A stretch of 64,000 nt of DNA from UBA2336 sp964419145 (GCA_964419145.1 CAYQOM010000001.1:744001-808000); one strand, 5' to 3'. Numbered from the stretch's first letter, positions 1-9,401 are shown. Made by a program: numbers and translations. Notes: generated by a model from the sequence alone, not told the origin.

Positions 1-674
1 ATACTCACCTCCGGCATTGGCTGCGGTGATCCTCCGGGCCCGTTTCCATTTCCTCCGCCATCCCTTCCAAATCCGGATTGCGGACTTCGGTATTGATAGT
101 ATTGATCATAGTATTTTTGTGTGCCGGCCTGAATAGTGAAGGAAGGCATGATGAGTAATTTGTTTTTTAGTGCGTAAAAGGTGCGACTTGCATCAGCGGT
201 TGCAAATACATCGGTGTTGTCACTCAACCCCAGTCCAACATCAGCAAAAACCATAAACACATTCAGGTCGTAACCGGCATAAACGTTTGCAAATGTGTTC
301 ATTTCGGCCTGCACCACATAACTGGCATCACTGAAAATGTATTGTGATAGGGAAGCGCCAAGCAATATTGTTTCTCCTGTGTATTCATAGCCACCCTCAA
401 ATCCATACAAATCAATTCTGTTCTGGTCTTTAGCGGTGAGGTAACTAAGGTATCCGCGAATAAAAAATCCGGATTTATGATAATACGCAAGTGACGGTAT
501 TAAATAAGGGGCTATCATAGAATCCGTTCTTCCCATGTATACATAATCGCTTGTGTATCGGATTCCGATTTTAAACTCAGAAGTAGTTAAAACGGAATCA
601 GTATAAATGTTGTTGGGTTGAGACAGAACAATGGAGCTGATCAGCATTGCGCCTAGTGTAGCGAGGTGTTTCAT
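1..674 (-). CDS. Outer-membrane beta-barrel-like protein, incomplete
   Basis: The reading frame is open from the ATG at 674 to the window edge, so the C-terminus lies outside. The first 19 residues (MKHLATLGAMLISSIVLSQ) form a signal peptide. After that the protein alternates short aromatic-rich segments such as RYTSDYVYMGR and YLIPSLAYYHKSG, the pattern of amphipathic strands in an outer-membrane barrel. A Gly/Asn/Pro-rich loop follows the YYDQYYQYR segment close to the window edge. No named family is recognised with confidence; a porin-like or TorF-like barrel is possible. It is the first of four minus-strand envelope genes, 66 bases upstream of the next gene's stop. Function unknown. Confidence 0.7.
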   Translation of the reverse strand, partial: MKHLATLGAMLISSIVLSQPNNIYTDSVLTTSEFKIGIRYTSDYVYMGRTDSMIAPYLIPSLAYYHKSGFFIRGYLSYLTAKDQNRIDLYGFEGGYEYTGETILLGASLSQYIFSDASYVVQAEMNTFANVYAGYDLNVFMVFADVGLGLSDNTDVFATADASRTFYALKNKLLIMPSFTIQAGTQKYYDQYYQYRSPQSGFGRDGGGNGNGPGGSPQPMPEVS

Positions 675-740
675 AGCGCGGTTGTTTAAGCCAACTGTAC
701 CGCACCAGAAGGATGCGGTACAGTTTTAGGTTGATTGAAA

Positions 741-1397
741 CTATTTGTTTCCGCCTTTCTTGCCAGAACCTGTTCCTTGCTTCATTTTCTCCTTGCCCTT
801 GTTGGGCATACGTTCGCCTTTTTCTTTGAGTTTGGTTTCCATCTTTTCACGGAAGCGTTCCTGGTTTTGGTACTTTTTACCATCGGGGCTAAGGCATTCA
901 CCGTCCCGTAATTGCATGCGGGTTTGATTTTTAAGTTGATAACTTCCATCGGGATTAATGATCATACCATTCTGAAGTGTTACCCTTTCCTGCATGCGGG
1001 TTTGTTGCTGATTTTTCACCTGGAACATTTCTCCGTTTTGATAGACATAGTGTTCCTGATTCATGGCCTGATTGCGCACTTGCACCTGAGCACGGAATTG
1101 TGCCTGGTTGTTGTACTTGTTTCCATTCATGTCCAGGCACTCGCCATTCTTCAGTCTTAACTGTTTCTGATTTTGCAGTTGATACGAGCCATCTGGGTTT
1201 ACCACGATCCCATTGTGTAACCTCAATTGTTCCTGAAGCTGAATTTGTTCCTGATCTCTTACCTGGTACATTTTGCCGTCTTTAAGCATTAGGTGTTCCT
1301 GCAGTTGTTGTTGTGTGCGTTGCTGCTCTCTATCCTGCGCCTGTAAACTGAAAAGGGCAAGTCCTAGAGCCATTCCGAAAAGCATGAGCTTTTTCAT
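741..1397 (-). CDS. Secreted Gln-rich protein with two ~80-residue repeats (DUF6799-like)
   Basis: 218 residues. Residues 1-20 (MKKLMLFGMALGLALFSLQA) are a signal peptide. The body holds two similar copies of a unit of about 80 residues, starting near 35 and near 115. Each copy has an LKDGKMYQV/YQNGEMFQV element, a NPDGSYQLQNQ/NPDGSYQLKNQ element, and a K/R-x-GECL-x-x-x-G-x-KY element. This resembles the Bacteroidota DUF6799 pattern of 'DGKMY...NGxxVxxDGxxxLxxGEC', recalled rather than searched. The last 35 residues are Lys/Gly-rich and probably disordered. Glutamine content is very high. Role unknown; an exported or periplasmic protein is likely from the signal peptide. Confidence 0.75.
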   Translation of the reverse strand: MKKLMLFGMALGLALFSLQAQDREQQRTQQQLQEHLMLKDGKMYQVRDQEQIQLQEQLRLHNGIVVNPDGSYQLQNQKQLRLKNGECLDMNGNKYNNQAQFRAQVQVRNQAMNQEHYVYQNGEMFQVKNQQQTRMQERVTLQNGMIINPDGSYQLKNQTRMQLRDGECLSPDGKKYQNQERFREKMETKLKEKGERMPNKGKEKMKQGTGSGKKGGNK

Positions 1398-1512
1398 ATT
1401 TCCTCCTTTTTTAATAGTAATTATATAGTCTATTACAGGCAGTAAAATTTAAACATGAGCAGATAAAAGTCTGTGACTTCACGCACGGAGGCTTGATGAC
1501 TTTTGTTAGGTT

Positions 1513-1545
1513 TTAAAAAGAAAATGCTCCTGAAGGAGCATTTTC
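1513..1545 (-). terminator. Rho-independent terminator of the His-rich secreted protein gene
   Basis: GAAAATGCTCCT and AGGAGCATTTTC (1520-1545) are perfect 12-base arms around GA. Read on the minus strand, the hairpin is followed by CTTTTTAAAA. It lies 15 bases past the stop of the gene ending at 1560. Confidence 0.8.
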
Positions 1546-1559
1546 ATGATAAAGTAGTT

Positions 1560-2099
1560 TTAGAATCTTGCCCGAACGCTTACATACCCACCCGAACGTC
1601 TGCGATCGAGGTACCAGGGCAAGTCATCATCAAAGTAATCGATGTCAACATGTGATATGCGATGAAAATCTGCGCGGTGCATGTGGGCGGGAACGCGATG
1701 TGTGTATACCCAATTTCTTCCTGATAGGGTTATGTACACGCCACGGTAGCAGTCGTAGTAAACATTGTAGTCGCGGTAGTACACATAACGTACAGGCCGG
1801 TAATGATAGCCATGTGCAGGTGCCCAATGCGGAGGCCTGTGGTACGAATACCGTCTGCCATGGCGATCATGTGTTGGGCCACGCCAGTCTCTTCGGGAGT
1901 CACGGTCAAATCTATCCCAGTCATTACGGTGATTATCATGACGGCCACGGTGGTTATCCCAATCACGGTCGCGCTTGTGATCATGTTTGTGCTTGTCATC
2001 GCCCCGGCCATTGCCTCTTCCCTGCGCAAGTACATCTGCACCGACCATCAGCACACCAGCAACCATCAGGGCACTCAGGAGTTTCATGTTCGTTTTCAT
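1560..2099 (-). CDS. Secreted His/Arg/Asp-rich protein
   Basis: 179 residues with a signal peptide (MKTNMKLLSALMVAGVLMVG, cleavage probably after ADVLAQ). Residues about 27-85 are almost entirely Gly, Asp, His, Arg and Lys (DKHKHDHKRDRDWDNHRGRH and similar). They are followed by a Tyr-rich segment (YHYRPVRYVYYRDYNVYYD) and a more ordered C-terminal half. Proteins of this layout are common secreted hypotheticals in Bacteroidota. The dense His/Asp content could bind metal, but this is inference and no catalytic motif is visible. An intrinsic terminator follows the gene, so it is probably a single-gene unit. Confidence 0.75.
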   Translation of the reverse strand: MKTNMKLLSALMVAGVLMVGADVLAQGRGNGRGDDKHKHDHKRDRDWDNHRGRHDNHRNDWDRFDRDSRRDWRGPTHDRHGRRYSYHRPPHWAPAHGYHYRPVRYVYYRDYNVYYDCYRGVYITLSGRNWVYTHRVPAHMHRADFHRISHVDIDYFDDDLPWYLDRRRSGGYVSVRARF

Positions 2100-2190
2100 A
2101 ACACAACAATTTAAAGTTATGTCATGAAATGCAACGGTCGTGCCAAACCCTGAAAACCTTCCAGAATCGTCCGAAATGGGCTTTTTTTAG

Positions 2191-4674
2191 TTAATGATGG
2201 CTATCCCATGTGCAAAACACATCATCCGTTCCGATGGGCTGACCCGGAGGAGGCGTCAGCAGATTTTCAGCTTCGTACTTCTCCGGATTATCGCGGAAGG
2301 CCTGAATCAAACTTAAGGCATAAGCGTAGTGCGCCTTCCAGCTTTCATTGGTTGTGGTTTTTGTTTTTTCCGCCAGCCAATTTTTAAGTTGATCGATTTT
2401 TAGTGAAGCAATTGCACGCGCTTGTGCAGATGCGCTTTGATTGCGATTTAGTTTGATCAGGTTATTCAACACGCTGTGATTAACCGTCATTTGAAGCAAT
2501 CCTTCGTAACCCGATTTGTTTGCACCCTTGAATGAACTGTTAACGATTTTATCAATCACACTTTCCAGCGAAGGTTGCTGATTGTTGAGTGCATTATGTT
2601 GCACCAACCGTGTAGCCCGTGCAGGATGAAAAATCAATCCGAATACCATATCAGAGGCACTTTCTGCGTATGCCAACGGATCAAATGTAAGATCGGTGCG
2701 CGTGCGCATCACTTCGCGCGTGCGTTGATACCCGATTGGATGAGGCGGAATATTCTTGATTAAATCTGCAGGTAAAGCAAGTGCCTGTGGCGAAACGGTA
2801 TTGAGTAAGGCATCCAATGCTTTTTGTTGTTGAGCGGAAGAGATCATTTCGGTTACGGGTTGTCCGTCTCCGCGTAAAGCGTAGCGATAATTTAATCCGC
2901 CAATAATTTTTGAAGTGGCTTCTGCCTGATAGCGGTGAAAGAAGTAAATCGGAACGAGTGCTTCTTCTAATAAGGCCATGGGTGTTCCTTCACGAATATT
3001 TTTTTCACCAAAATTTTTGAGTGCGAGGGTGCGCACTTGCATCACCCGGTTTAACTCATCGGTTGCATCTTTGCCATTATCCCACAAGTGTGCAAATGGA
3101 TGTGCGCCTCCTGTGGGTCGTGCATCTTGATCGGAAAGAAAGGTTAAACCTTGCTTCGAACCATCTTGTAGAATTTTTTCCAACGCAGCATCTTCGTTTG
3201 TTCCTTCCGGAAAATGCGAGTAGCCGTACATAATCGCTACTTTATCCCACGCTCCAATTTTATCATCATACGATTGGCTCAAATCAATCTTGCCATCTTT
3301 GATGCTGGCTATTGGATGTGGATAGTCCATTACCGAAGCCAGGTTTTCGGCGCTTGAAGCATAACTGTGCGCCAGTCCGATGGTATGCCCTACTTCGTGT
3401 GCAGAAAGTTGACGTAACCGGGCGAGTGCCATTTCCAGCATGTGTGGAGGAATCGTTTTCCCATCTTCATAGGGGGCGAGCAATCCTTCGGCAATCAAAA
3501 AATCCTGTCGCACCCGAAGGGAACCCAACGATACATGGCCTTTGATAATTTCACCCGTGCGGGGATCACTTACCGATGCCCCGTACGACCAGCCGCGGGT
3601 GGAACGGTGTACCCATTGGATTAGATTGTAACGCACATCCATCGGGTCGGCATCTTCGGGCATAATTTCAACGCGGAAAGCATTGATGAAACCGGCTGCT
3701 TCAAACGCCTGGTTCCACCAACGCGCGCCATCCAATAAAGCGGAACGGATGGGTTCTGGTGTGCCGCGATCCAGGTAATAGATAATCGGTTCAACCGGTT
3801 CGCTCATGGCAGCGTTTGGATTTTTCTTTTCCAGCCGATGCCGATTGATGAAACGCTTTTCGATGGGCTCATGAATGGGCGTGGCGTAATCGTAAAAAGA
3901 AGTACCAAAGTAACCTGCCCGCGGGTCGAATTTACGTGGCTTGTACTGATCATCCGGAAGTTGCACAAAGGAATGATGTTGACGTACGGTTACCACGTTG
4001 GGCGTTGGTGTTACACTGCGGATGTAGCCACCCGTTGCCTGACCAGTGAAGGTGAGCGTTACTTCCACTTCGGTGTTTTGCGGAAAGTTTTTTGTTCGGG
4101 GTAAATAAAAAGCTGAACGTGATTTATCCAAGGAGTAATTTCCTTGTTGCTGACCACGTAATCTTCCGATTACATCGTGTGCATCCTGAAAGTAAAAATC
4201 GGTGGCATCAACCAGTACCTTGTCTTTTTCTTCAGCGGTAACCGTAAAACCCCACAGTACAGATTGTGCAAAGGCCTGTTCAACTGCGTTGCGTTCATCC
4301 ACATTGCTGGTAATTGCGCGGAATTGATAATTGGGTTGAGTCATTAAAATTTTTGGACCCCTGCGCTCAAATTTTACAATACGGTCATTTCCCAGTTGGC
4401 CACGGTCAAGCCCGATGTCATTGGAACCAATGCCGGCAGGCAGGGAGTTGACGTACAGGAATTCTGTATTGAACTTATCAACCACCAGAAAAATCTTGTC
4501 TTGTTTTTCATCATAGTAAAAATCGAAGTAGCCGGGAAAATGTTTCATACCAGAAACCTTGGCTGCAATGCCGGTGGCTTGTGGTGTTGGTGCAGGTTGT
4601 GCTTCGGTTTTCTTTTTCTGTGCGAAGGTTACGCAGAGAACAAAAACCAAAGGGAGAAGAAGTAATTTTTTCAT
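2191..4674 (-). CDS. Secreted zinc-dependent metalloprotease (DUF5117/DUF4953 type)
   Basis: 827 residues with a signal peptide at 1-18. The metzincin zinc motif HEVGHTIGLAH lies at residues 426-436: three His ligands and the catalytic Glu427. A downstream SVMDYPHP segment fits the Met-turn. The long N-terminal region (about 40-390) and the C-terminal region match the Bacteroidota zinc-dependent metalloprotease family that carries DUF5117 and DUF4953 domains. It is probably exported to the periplasm or cell surface, where it would cleave peptide bonds. The substrate is unknown. The length is usual for the family and the gene looks intact. Confidence 0.88.
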   Translation of the reverse strand: MKKLLLLPLVFVLCVTFAQKKKTEAQPAPTPQATGIAAKVSGMKHFPGYFDFYYDEKQDKIFLVVDKFNTEFLYVNSLPAGIGSNDIGLDRGQLGNDRIVKFERRGPKILMTQPNYQFRAITSNVDERNAVEQAFAQSVLWGFTVTAEEKDKVLVDATDFYFQDAHDVIGRLRGQQQGNYSLDKSRSAFYLPRTKNFPQNTEVEVTLTFTGQATGGYIRSVTPTPNVVTVRQHHSFVQLPDDQYKPRKFDPRAGYFGTSFYDYATPIHEPIEKRFINRHRLEKKNPNAAMSEPVEPIIYYLDRGTPEPIRSALLDGARWWNQAFEAAGFINAFRVEIMPEDADPMDVRYNLIQWVHRSTRGWSYGASVSDPRTGEIIKGHVSLGSLRVRQDFLIAEGLLAPYEDGKTIPPHMLEMALARLRQLSAHEVGHTIGLAHSYASSAENLASVMDYPHPIASIKDGKIDLSQSYDDKIGAWDKVAIMYGYSHFPEGTNEDAALEKILQDGSKQGLTFLSDQDARPTGGAHPFAHLWDNGKDATDELNRVMQVRTLALKNFGEKNIREGTPMALLEEALVPIYFFHRYQAEATSKIIGGLNYRYALRGDGQPVTEMISSAQQQKALDALLNTVSPQALALPADLIKNIPPHPIGYQRTREVMRTRTDLTFDPLAYAESASDMVFGLIFHPARATRLVQHNALNNQQPSLESVIDKIVNSSFKGANKSGYEGLLQMTVNHSVLNNLIKLNRNQSASAQARAIASLKIDQLKNWLAEKTKTTTNESWKAHYAYALSLIQAFRDNPEKYEAENLLTPPPGQPIGTDDVFCTWDSHH

Positions 4675-4774
4675 GTTGGAGATTTAAGGTGGAGAAAGCT
4701 ACTAAGAATTACAGGCACACCAAAACCCTTGTTACAGGAGCGGGGCATAGCTGTTTTTTTATAACTTGGTGACT

Positions 4775-5299
4775 ATGTTCGGCTTCTTTAAATCATCGGG
4801 CAGTAAAGTAAAGGTGGTGGATAAGGTGTGGATGACCAGTGCAGCCAGATTACAGGCATGCCGCGCCATGCATGGAGCCAATCCGCAGTGTCTTTTTTTG
4901 GTTTGGTTTGAAGAAAGCGCTATTGCACTGAAACAGGTTGTTCCGGAGGATGCGGTTGTTCATGCAGGCCAAGTTGAACTTCAACAAAGGCAAAACCGAA
5001 TGGTGGTTTTTGCTGAGCATTATCCCCTTCGAAAGACGGAAGATGAGCTTTACAATAGACTTAACCTTACGGAAGTGAATGTACTTTCTGCGCTTGACGA
5101 GCCGCTATTTAATTTTTTTGGTGGCGAACGTTTACAGGAAATGATGAGGCGTATGGGGATGGACGAGCACGAAATTGTGGGGCACAGCATGATCACCTCG
5201 TCCATTAAACGGGCACAACAGAAACTGGAACAACGTGTTGTCTCCGAGCAGAAGACCACCTCGCAACAGAAGTGGTTTGAATTGAACTTTCCTGCCTGA
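4775..5299 (+). CDS. Stand-alone protein resembling the end of SecA's second nucleotide-binding domain
   Basis: The frame can be read from TTG 4766 or GTG 4769, but ATG 4775 (MFGFFKSSGSK) is the likeliest start, giving 174 residues. The C-terminal third has the spacing of the SecA segment just after the helicase motifs: an (E/D)-x-L-x-x-x-F-G-x-x-R run (EPLFNFFGGER), a M-x-x-x-G-M run, then HSMITSSIKRAQQKLE. In SecA this reads roughly 'LMRLFGSERI..LG..EGEVIQHSMISKSIERAQKKVE'. The N-terminal part (CLFLVWFEES, MVVFAEHYPL) looks like a Rossmann-type sheet but has no Walker A or DEAD motif, so it cannot be a motor on its own. No signal peptide. Function unknown. Confidence 0.7.
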   Translation: MFGFFKSSGSKVKVVDKVWMTSAARLQACRAMHGANPQCLFLVWFEESAIALKQVVPEDAVVHAGQVELQQRQNRMVVFAEHYPLRKTEDELYNRLNLTEVNVLSALDEPLFNFFGGERLQEMMRRMGMDEHEIVGHSMITSSIKRAQQKLEQRVVSEQKTTSQQKWFELNFPA

Positions 5300-5332
5300 A
5301 ACCTTGTACTTTTACAAAAAAACCTAGATCCT

Positions 5333-5896
5333 ATGTTAAAAAAGATTCTTCTCGGTATTGGTGTGCTGGTACTTATTGTAGCTGGCTATGTTGGTTACTT
5401 AATGCTCACCACCAAAAATCACAGTCCTGCTGCTGTAGCGGAGTATAAAGACGGTGATTTTCTGATACAAGTAAATTACTGCCAACCTTTCAAAAAAGGT
5501 CGTCCGATTTTCGGTGAAGAAACCGAAGGTGCGCTTGTTCCTTTTGGGGCAAAATGGCGTACCGGGGCCAATGAAGCGACCGAAATCAGTTTTAGCAATG
5601 ATGTAATGATGGATGGCCGTTTACTGAAAGCCGGCCGTTATTCACTCTACACCATTCCGTATGACTCAACCTGGACGGTTGTCTTCAACAGCAAACTTGG
5701 GTATTGGGGCGCAAAACTTGGCGGAGACCCGTTTGAAGAGAGTATGGATGTGATGCGCGTACCCGCTACTGTGCGCAATGACTTACCAGAAATTGAGCAG
5801 TTCACCATTTCGTTAACGCCTGCCGACAGTATAGTCAACATGCATTTCTATTGGGATAAAACACGCGCTACGGTACCCATTCAGCGGGTGCAGTAA
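5333..5896 (+). CDS. DUF2911 domain protein, membrane-anchored
   Basis: 187 residues. A hydrophobic N-terminal helix (about 7-27) acts as a signal anchor. The rest matches DUF2911: GRPIFGEETEGALVPFGAKW, then RTGANEATEISFS, then AGRYSLYTIP, then WTVVFNSKLGYWG. DUF2911 proteins are widespread in Bacteroidota and have no assigned biochemical role. The gene is 33 bases downstream of the SecA-tail-like gene on the same strand, so the two may be co-transcribed. It converges directly on the thioesterase gene, whose stop abuts it. Confidence 0.85.
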   Translation: MLKKILLGIGVLVLIVAGYVGYLMLTTKNHSPAAVAEYKDGDFLIQVNYCQPFKKGRPIFGEETEGALVPFGAKWRTGANEATEISFSNDVMMDGRLLKAGRYSLYTIPYDSTWTVVFNSKLGYWGAKLGGDPFEESMDVMRVPATVRNDLPEIEQFTISLTPADSIVNMHFYWDKTRATVPIQRVQ

Positions 5897-6337
5897 TTAG
5901 CTGTTTTCAAACCGCTCAATAGCTTTCCGCTGTTCTTCAGGAATGGGTATGGTTTTTTCGTGTGTGTAATCGTAGCACACCAGCACGGCATTGCCCTGCG
6001 CCACTACTTCCTCCTGATTTTGTTTTTCACGAACGATGGCCCAATCGAGTGTCAGACTTTTATTGCCAATGCGTGAGCAGCGTGTGTAAACAAAAACGTT
6101 GTCGTGCAAAAACACAGGAGCTTTGTAGTCAATTTCAATTCGCGCCAGTATGATGCCCACCTGCTGGCTCCACTTTTTATCCGTACCCACCACATCTTCA
6201 AAATACTTGACACGCGCCAGTTCAATGTAGGTTAAGTAGTTGGCGTTGTTCACGTGGCCCATTTTGTCGATGTCTTTAAAACGAAGCTGAATGGGGACTT
6301 TGTGTTTGAAGTTTTGCATGGTGGTAAAGATAGCCAA
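5897..6337 (-). CDS. Acyl-CoA thioesterase, hotdog fold (4HBT)
   Basis: 146 residues from ATG 6337, or 140 from the second ATG at 6319 (MQNFKHKVPIQLRF), which may be the true start. The hallmark of 4-hydroxybenzoyl-CoA/YbgC-type thioesterases is present: RFKDIDKMGHVNNANYLTY, with Asp in the D-x-M/D-x-x-GHVNN motif and a following helix (IELARVKYFEDV). The family hydrolyses short or aromatic acyl-CoA thioesters in the cytoplasm. The specific substrate cannot be read from the sequence. The neighbours give no pathway context. Confidence 0.85.
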   Translation of the reverse strand: MAIFTTMQNFKHKVPIQLRFKDIDKMGHVNNANYLTYIELARVKYFEDVVGTDKKWSQQVGIILARIEIDYKAPVFLHDNVFVYTRCSRIGNKSLTLDWAIVREKQNQEEVVAQGNAVLVCYDYTHEKTIPIPEEQRKAIERFENS

Positions 6338-6506
6338 AACGATGCGTTAAGGCCTACCCGAAAATCCCAATATCGAACGAAGTCCGTTCGAACTGATACA
6401 CTTCAATATTCTGATTTAGGCAAAAGCAGGTTGCTTTTGGTCATGGCATAATATATGGCTATGCTTAATAAACCTACCAGCCAAAAGCTGGCCAACCATT
6501 TACGCT

Positions 6507-8915
6507 ATGCTGAAAAGTTACTTTATCTCCGCCATCAGGCACCTGTTAAAAAACAAAAGTTACACCATTCTAAACACCATCGGGCTTTCGGTTGGCCTAA
6601 CGTGCTTTGCGCTTATTGGTCTTTGGGTTGTTAACGAACTGAGTTTCGACCGCTTTCACGAAAAGGCTGATCGCATTTACCGCGTAAGCGGAATTTTCTC
6701 TTCAGAGTCGGACCGCATGCAACAAGCGGTTACCCCCACTCCATTACGCATGGCATTAAAGAATGATATGCCTGAGGTTGAGGATGCGGTTATTATCGAT
6801 AACAATGATGCCATAGTTCAACGGGACGATAAACAATTCATGGAAGATTTTCTGTTGATGACAGACCCTTCCTTCTTTTCGCTATTTAGTTTTGAGTTAA
6901 AGGCAGGCGATAAACATACTGCATTAAATGAGCCCTACTCCATAGTACTCAGCGAAAGCATGGCCAAAAAATATTTTGGTGATGAAGATCCTATTGGGCA
7001 GTCCCTCATCATCTTTCTTCAGGACCCGGAGGGTCGAGGAAAAAACTATACCGTTACAGGTGTTATTGAGGATTGTCCGGTCAATTCACATTTCAACTAT
7101 CAGGCACTTATTTCTTTCAAAACATTTGAAGTTAATAATCCAACAGATCCGCAAGGTCATGATTGGTATAACAATGGTTACTATACGTATATCTTGCTTC
7201 GAGAGGGCAGTAGAGCTGAACAACTTCAGGCAAAGCTTCCTCAATTAATTGAGAAATACATGGGCAAACAAAACCGTGAATGGAAAATAAGCTACGAATA
7301 TTTTCTTACCCCTATAACGGATATACATCTGCATTCGCACATTAAGTACGAAATTAAGGAAACCAATACGTTAAGCAGTGTCATCATCTTTGGAACCGTT
7401 GGATTAATTGTGTTGCTGCTGGCTTGTATAAATTACATAAACCTGACCACAGCATTTTCATCCGGAAGATTTAAGGAGGTAGGGATGCGCAAAGTAATGG
7501 GTGCTTTTAAAAGACAGCTTATTGGTCAGCATCTTACAGAGTCCTGGTTAATTGCCATTTTTTCGTTGCTATTGGCGCTTATCTGGATTGAGCTTGTTCG
7601 CCCTATGTTTGAGAGCATGACCGGCAAGCCCATTGTTGACTTATATTCTTTTCAGGTATTGCTACTCCTTTTTGGTATAGCCTCCACAGTTGGCATTGTT
7701 TCGGGATTTTACCCGGCTTTAATGCTGTCATCATTCAAACCGGTAGAAATTATGAGAGGTCAGTTAAAAACCGGCACCAGGGGAGTTTTTCTTAGAAAAA
7801 GCCTGGTTGTAGTTCAATACGCCATCACCATTTTACTGGTTGTTGGAATTATGGTCGTGCAAAGACAGCTAAGGTTTATTCAACAACATGATTTGGGATT
7901 CGATAAGGAAGGCTTGCTTGTTATGGGGGTTAATGGCAGCCAGGAGGTTATTACCGGTTATGAAGCTTTTGCCCAAGAGATAAGATCCCTGTCATCCGTA
8001 GCAGGTGTTACCCGGTCGAATACAAGTTTGGCTGGGGGACTTAGTAATTCCGTTGCTGTTGTTGAAGATGTTCAGGGGAATAAGGTAAATGCAACCGTAC
8101 ATCGGGTAAGAACTGATTTTGAGTACCTGAATGTATACGGAATGAAACTTCTGGCGGGACGTTTTTTTCAAAAAGACAATGCGGCTGATTCAACGCTTGC
8201 GTTTGTGGTAAACGAAAAACTCATTCATGCTCACGGTTATTCATCACCCGAAGAAATTATTGGAAGGTCATTTCGCTTTCAAGGAAGGGAAGGTCAGGTT
8301 ACTGGAGTAGTAAAGAATTTCAACTATAATTCACTTCAATATAGCATTGATCCGACTGTTCTTTATTTGCTTAATGGAGGATTCTCCCAAATCACAGTAA
8401 GGTTAACAGGCAACTCATTCCAGGCACGTGAGGCCGTTGAGCAAATTTGGAAAAGACATTTTCCAAATACCATTGTTGATACGCGATTTGCTGAGGAATC
8501 CCTTAATGCACAGTATGATGCCGAGCAACGGTTTGCCAAAGTATTCCTTGTGTTTTCTGTTATCTCGTTGGCCATTGCATGTTTAGGTTTATTTGCATTG
8601 GTTTCATACAGTGTTGAAAGCAGAACAAAGGAAATCGGTATACGAAAAGTGTTGGGGGCATCAGCCTCTACTATTTTTGGTATGCTATCAAAAGAATTTC
8701 TTGGGCTAATTGTTGTTGCATCTTTGGTAGCTGTTCCGGTTGGTTATTACCTAATGAGTAAGTGGCTGGAGACATTTGTATATCGTATTGATTTAAGTGC
8801 TACGGTATTTTTAATTGCCGCTCTTTCAGTATTGGCAATTGCATGGATAACGGTAAGTACCAGGTCTATTGGTGCAGCAAGGACAAATCCGGTTGATTCG
8901 TTAAGAAATGAGTGA
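6507..8915 (+). CDS. FtsX/MacB-type ABC transporter permease
   Basis: 802 residues. The start fits the Bacteroidota family exactly (MLKSYFISAIRHLLKNKSYT), followed by a first membrane helix and the ELSFDRFHEKADRIYRV segment that opens the MacB periplasmic core domain. Three helices follow around 290-400. A second periplasmic domain follows, and then three helices near the C-terminus that include the FtsX signature RTKEIGIRKVLGAS. This is the double FtsX arrangement of about 800 residues. Such permeases work with a MacB/LolD-like ATPase in efflux or lipoprotein/peptide export. No ATPase gene is in the window. A related permease lies convergently at 9467-11944. Confidence 0.9.
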   Translation: MLKSYFISAIRHLLKNKSYTILNTIGLSVGLTCFALIGLWVVNELSFDRFHEKADRIYRVSGIFSSESDRMQQAVTPTPLRMALKNDMPEVEDAVIIDNNDAIVQRDDKQFMEDFLLMTDPSFFSLFSFELKAGDKHTALNEPYSIVLSESMAKKYFGDEDPIGQSLIIFLQDPEGRGKNYTVTGVIEDCPVNSHFNYQALISFKTFEVNNPTDPQGHDWYNNGYYTYILLREGSRAEQLQAKLPQLIEKYMGKQNREWKISYEYFLTPITDIHLHSHIKYEIKETNTLSSVIIFGTVGLIVLLLACINYINLTTAFSSGRFKEVGMRKVMGAFKRQLIGQHLTESWLIAIFSLLLALIWIELVRPMFESMTGKPIVDLYSFQVLLLLFGIASTVGIVSGFYPALMLSSFKPVEIMRGQLKTGTRGVFLRKSLVVVQYAITILLVVGIMVVQRQLRFIQQHDLGFDKEGLLVMGVNGSQEVITGYEAFAQEIRSLSSVAGVTRSNTSLAGGLSNSVAVVEDVQGNKVNATVHRVRTDFEYLNVYGMKLLAGRFFQKDNAADSTLAFVVNEKLIHAHGYSSPEEIIGRSFRFQGREGQVTGVVKNFNYNSLQYSIDPTVLYLLNGGFSQITVRLTGNSFQAREAVEQIWKRHFPNTIVDTRFAEESLNAQYDAEQRFAKVFLVFSVISLAIACLGLFALVSYSVESRTKEIGIRKVLGASASTIFGMLSKEFLGLIVVASLVAVPVGYYLMSKWLETFVYRIDLSATVFLIAALSVLAIAWITVSTRSIGAARTNPVDSLRNE

Positions 8916-8936
8916 CACTTAACGGTCTGGTTAAGA

Positions 8937-9401
8937 TCAGGTGTTGTCCGTAACCTCAACCCGAACCGCTTCACTTAGTGGCTTGAGTACGGCCATGAGT
9001 TTTTCCTTATCCTTGGTTTTTTGAAGATGAATTTTTTCTCCGTTGCTGAACTTCAGATAGGCATTGTAATAATCATATTCAAATGTAGCCGAGTGTGAGG
9101 TGCGTGCCGTATACAACTGCTGGCTTTCCTTCGATCGGTTGATAAAGATTCTTTCAACGTGATCGTAGGACTCAAATCTTCCGGTTTTGAAAAAGAAGAA
9201 AGACGTGTACTCGCGGTAGGTTTTATTGGCCGGGTTGATTTCAGTGCCTTCAGCGGTTACAAAAGCAAAAAATCCGGCTGCACCTATTATAATCGTAACC
9301 CATGGGTTTGTTTGCCAGGCACTTAATCCAAGAATCACGGCACAAGCTGCCAACAACCGGAAAGTCCATGGGAGTAAGAGCCCATATTTTATATTGATCA
9401 T
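8937..9401 (-). CDS. Small membrane protein, function unknown
   Basis: 154 residues with two hydrophobic helices near the N-terminus (about 11-30 and 34-50, the latter around WVTIIIGAAGFFAFV). A cytoplasmic-looking beta-rich tail follows, with FFFFKTGRFESYDHVERIFI and LKFSNGEKIHLQKTKDK. The shape, two helices followed by a PH-like sheet, resembles small bPH-type membrane proteins, but that is only a guess. It lies between two FtsX-type permeases, 65 bases downstream of the second. No family is recognised. Confidence 0.7.
   Translation of the reverse strand: MINIKYGLLLPWTFRLLAACAVILGLSAWQTNPWVTIIIGAAGFFAFVTAEGTEINPANKTYREYTSFFFFKTGRFESYDHVERIFINRSKESQQLYTARTSHSATFEYDYYNAYLKFSNGEKIHLQKTKDKEKLMAVLKPLSEAVRVEVTDNT

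Noticed and set aside
6421..6439. Terminator-like hairpin CAAAAGCA-GGT-TGCTTTTG upstream of the first permease
   Set aside because: No T-run follows on either strand and it lies in a likely promoter region.
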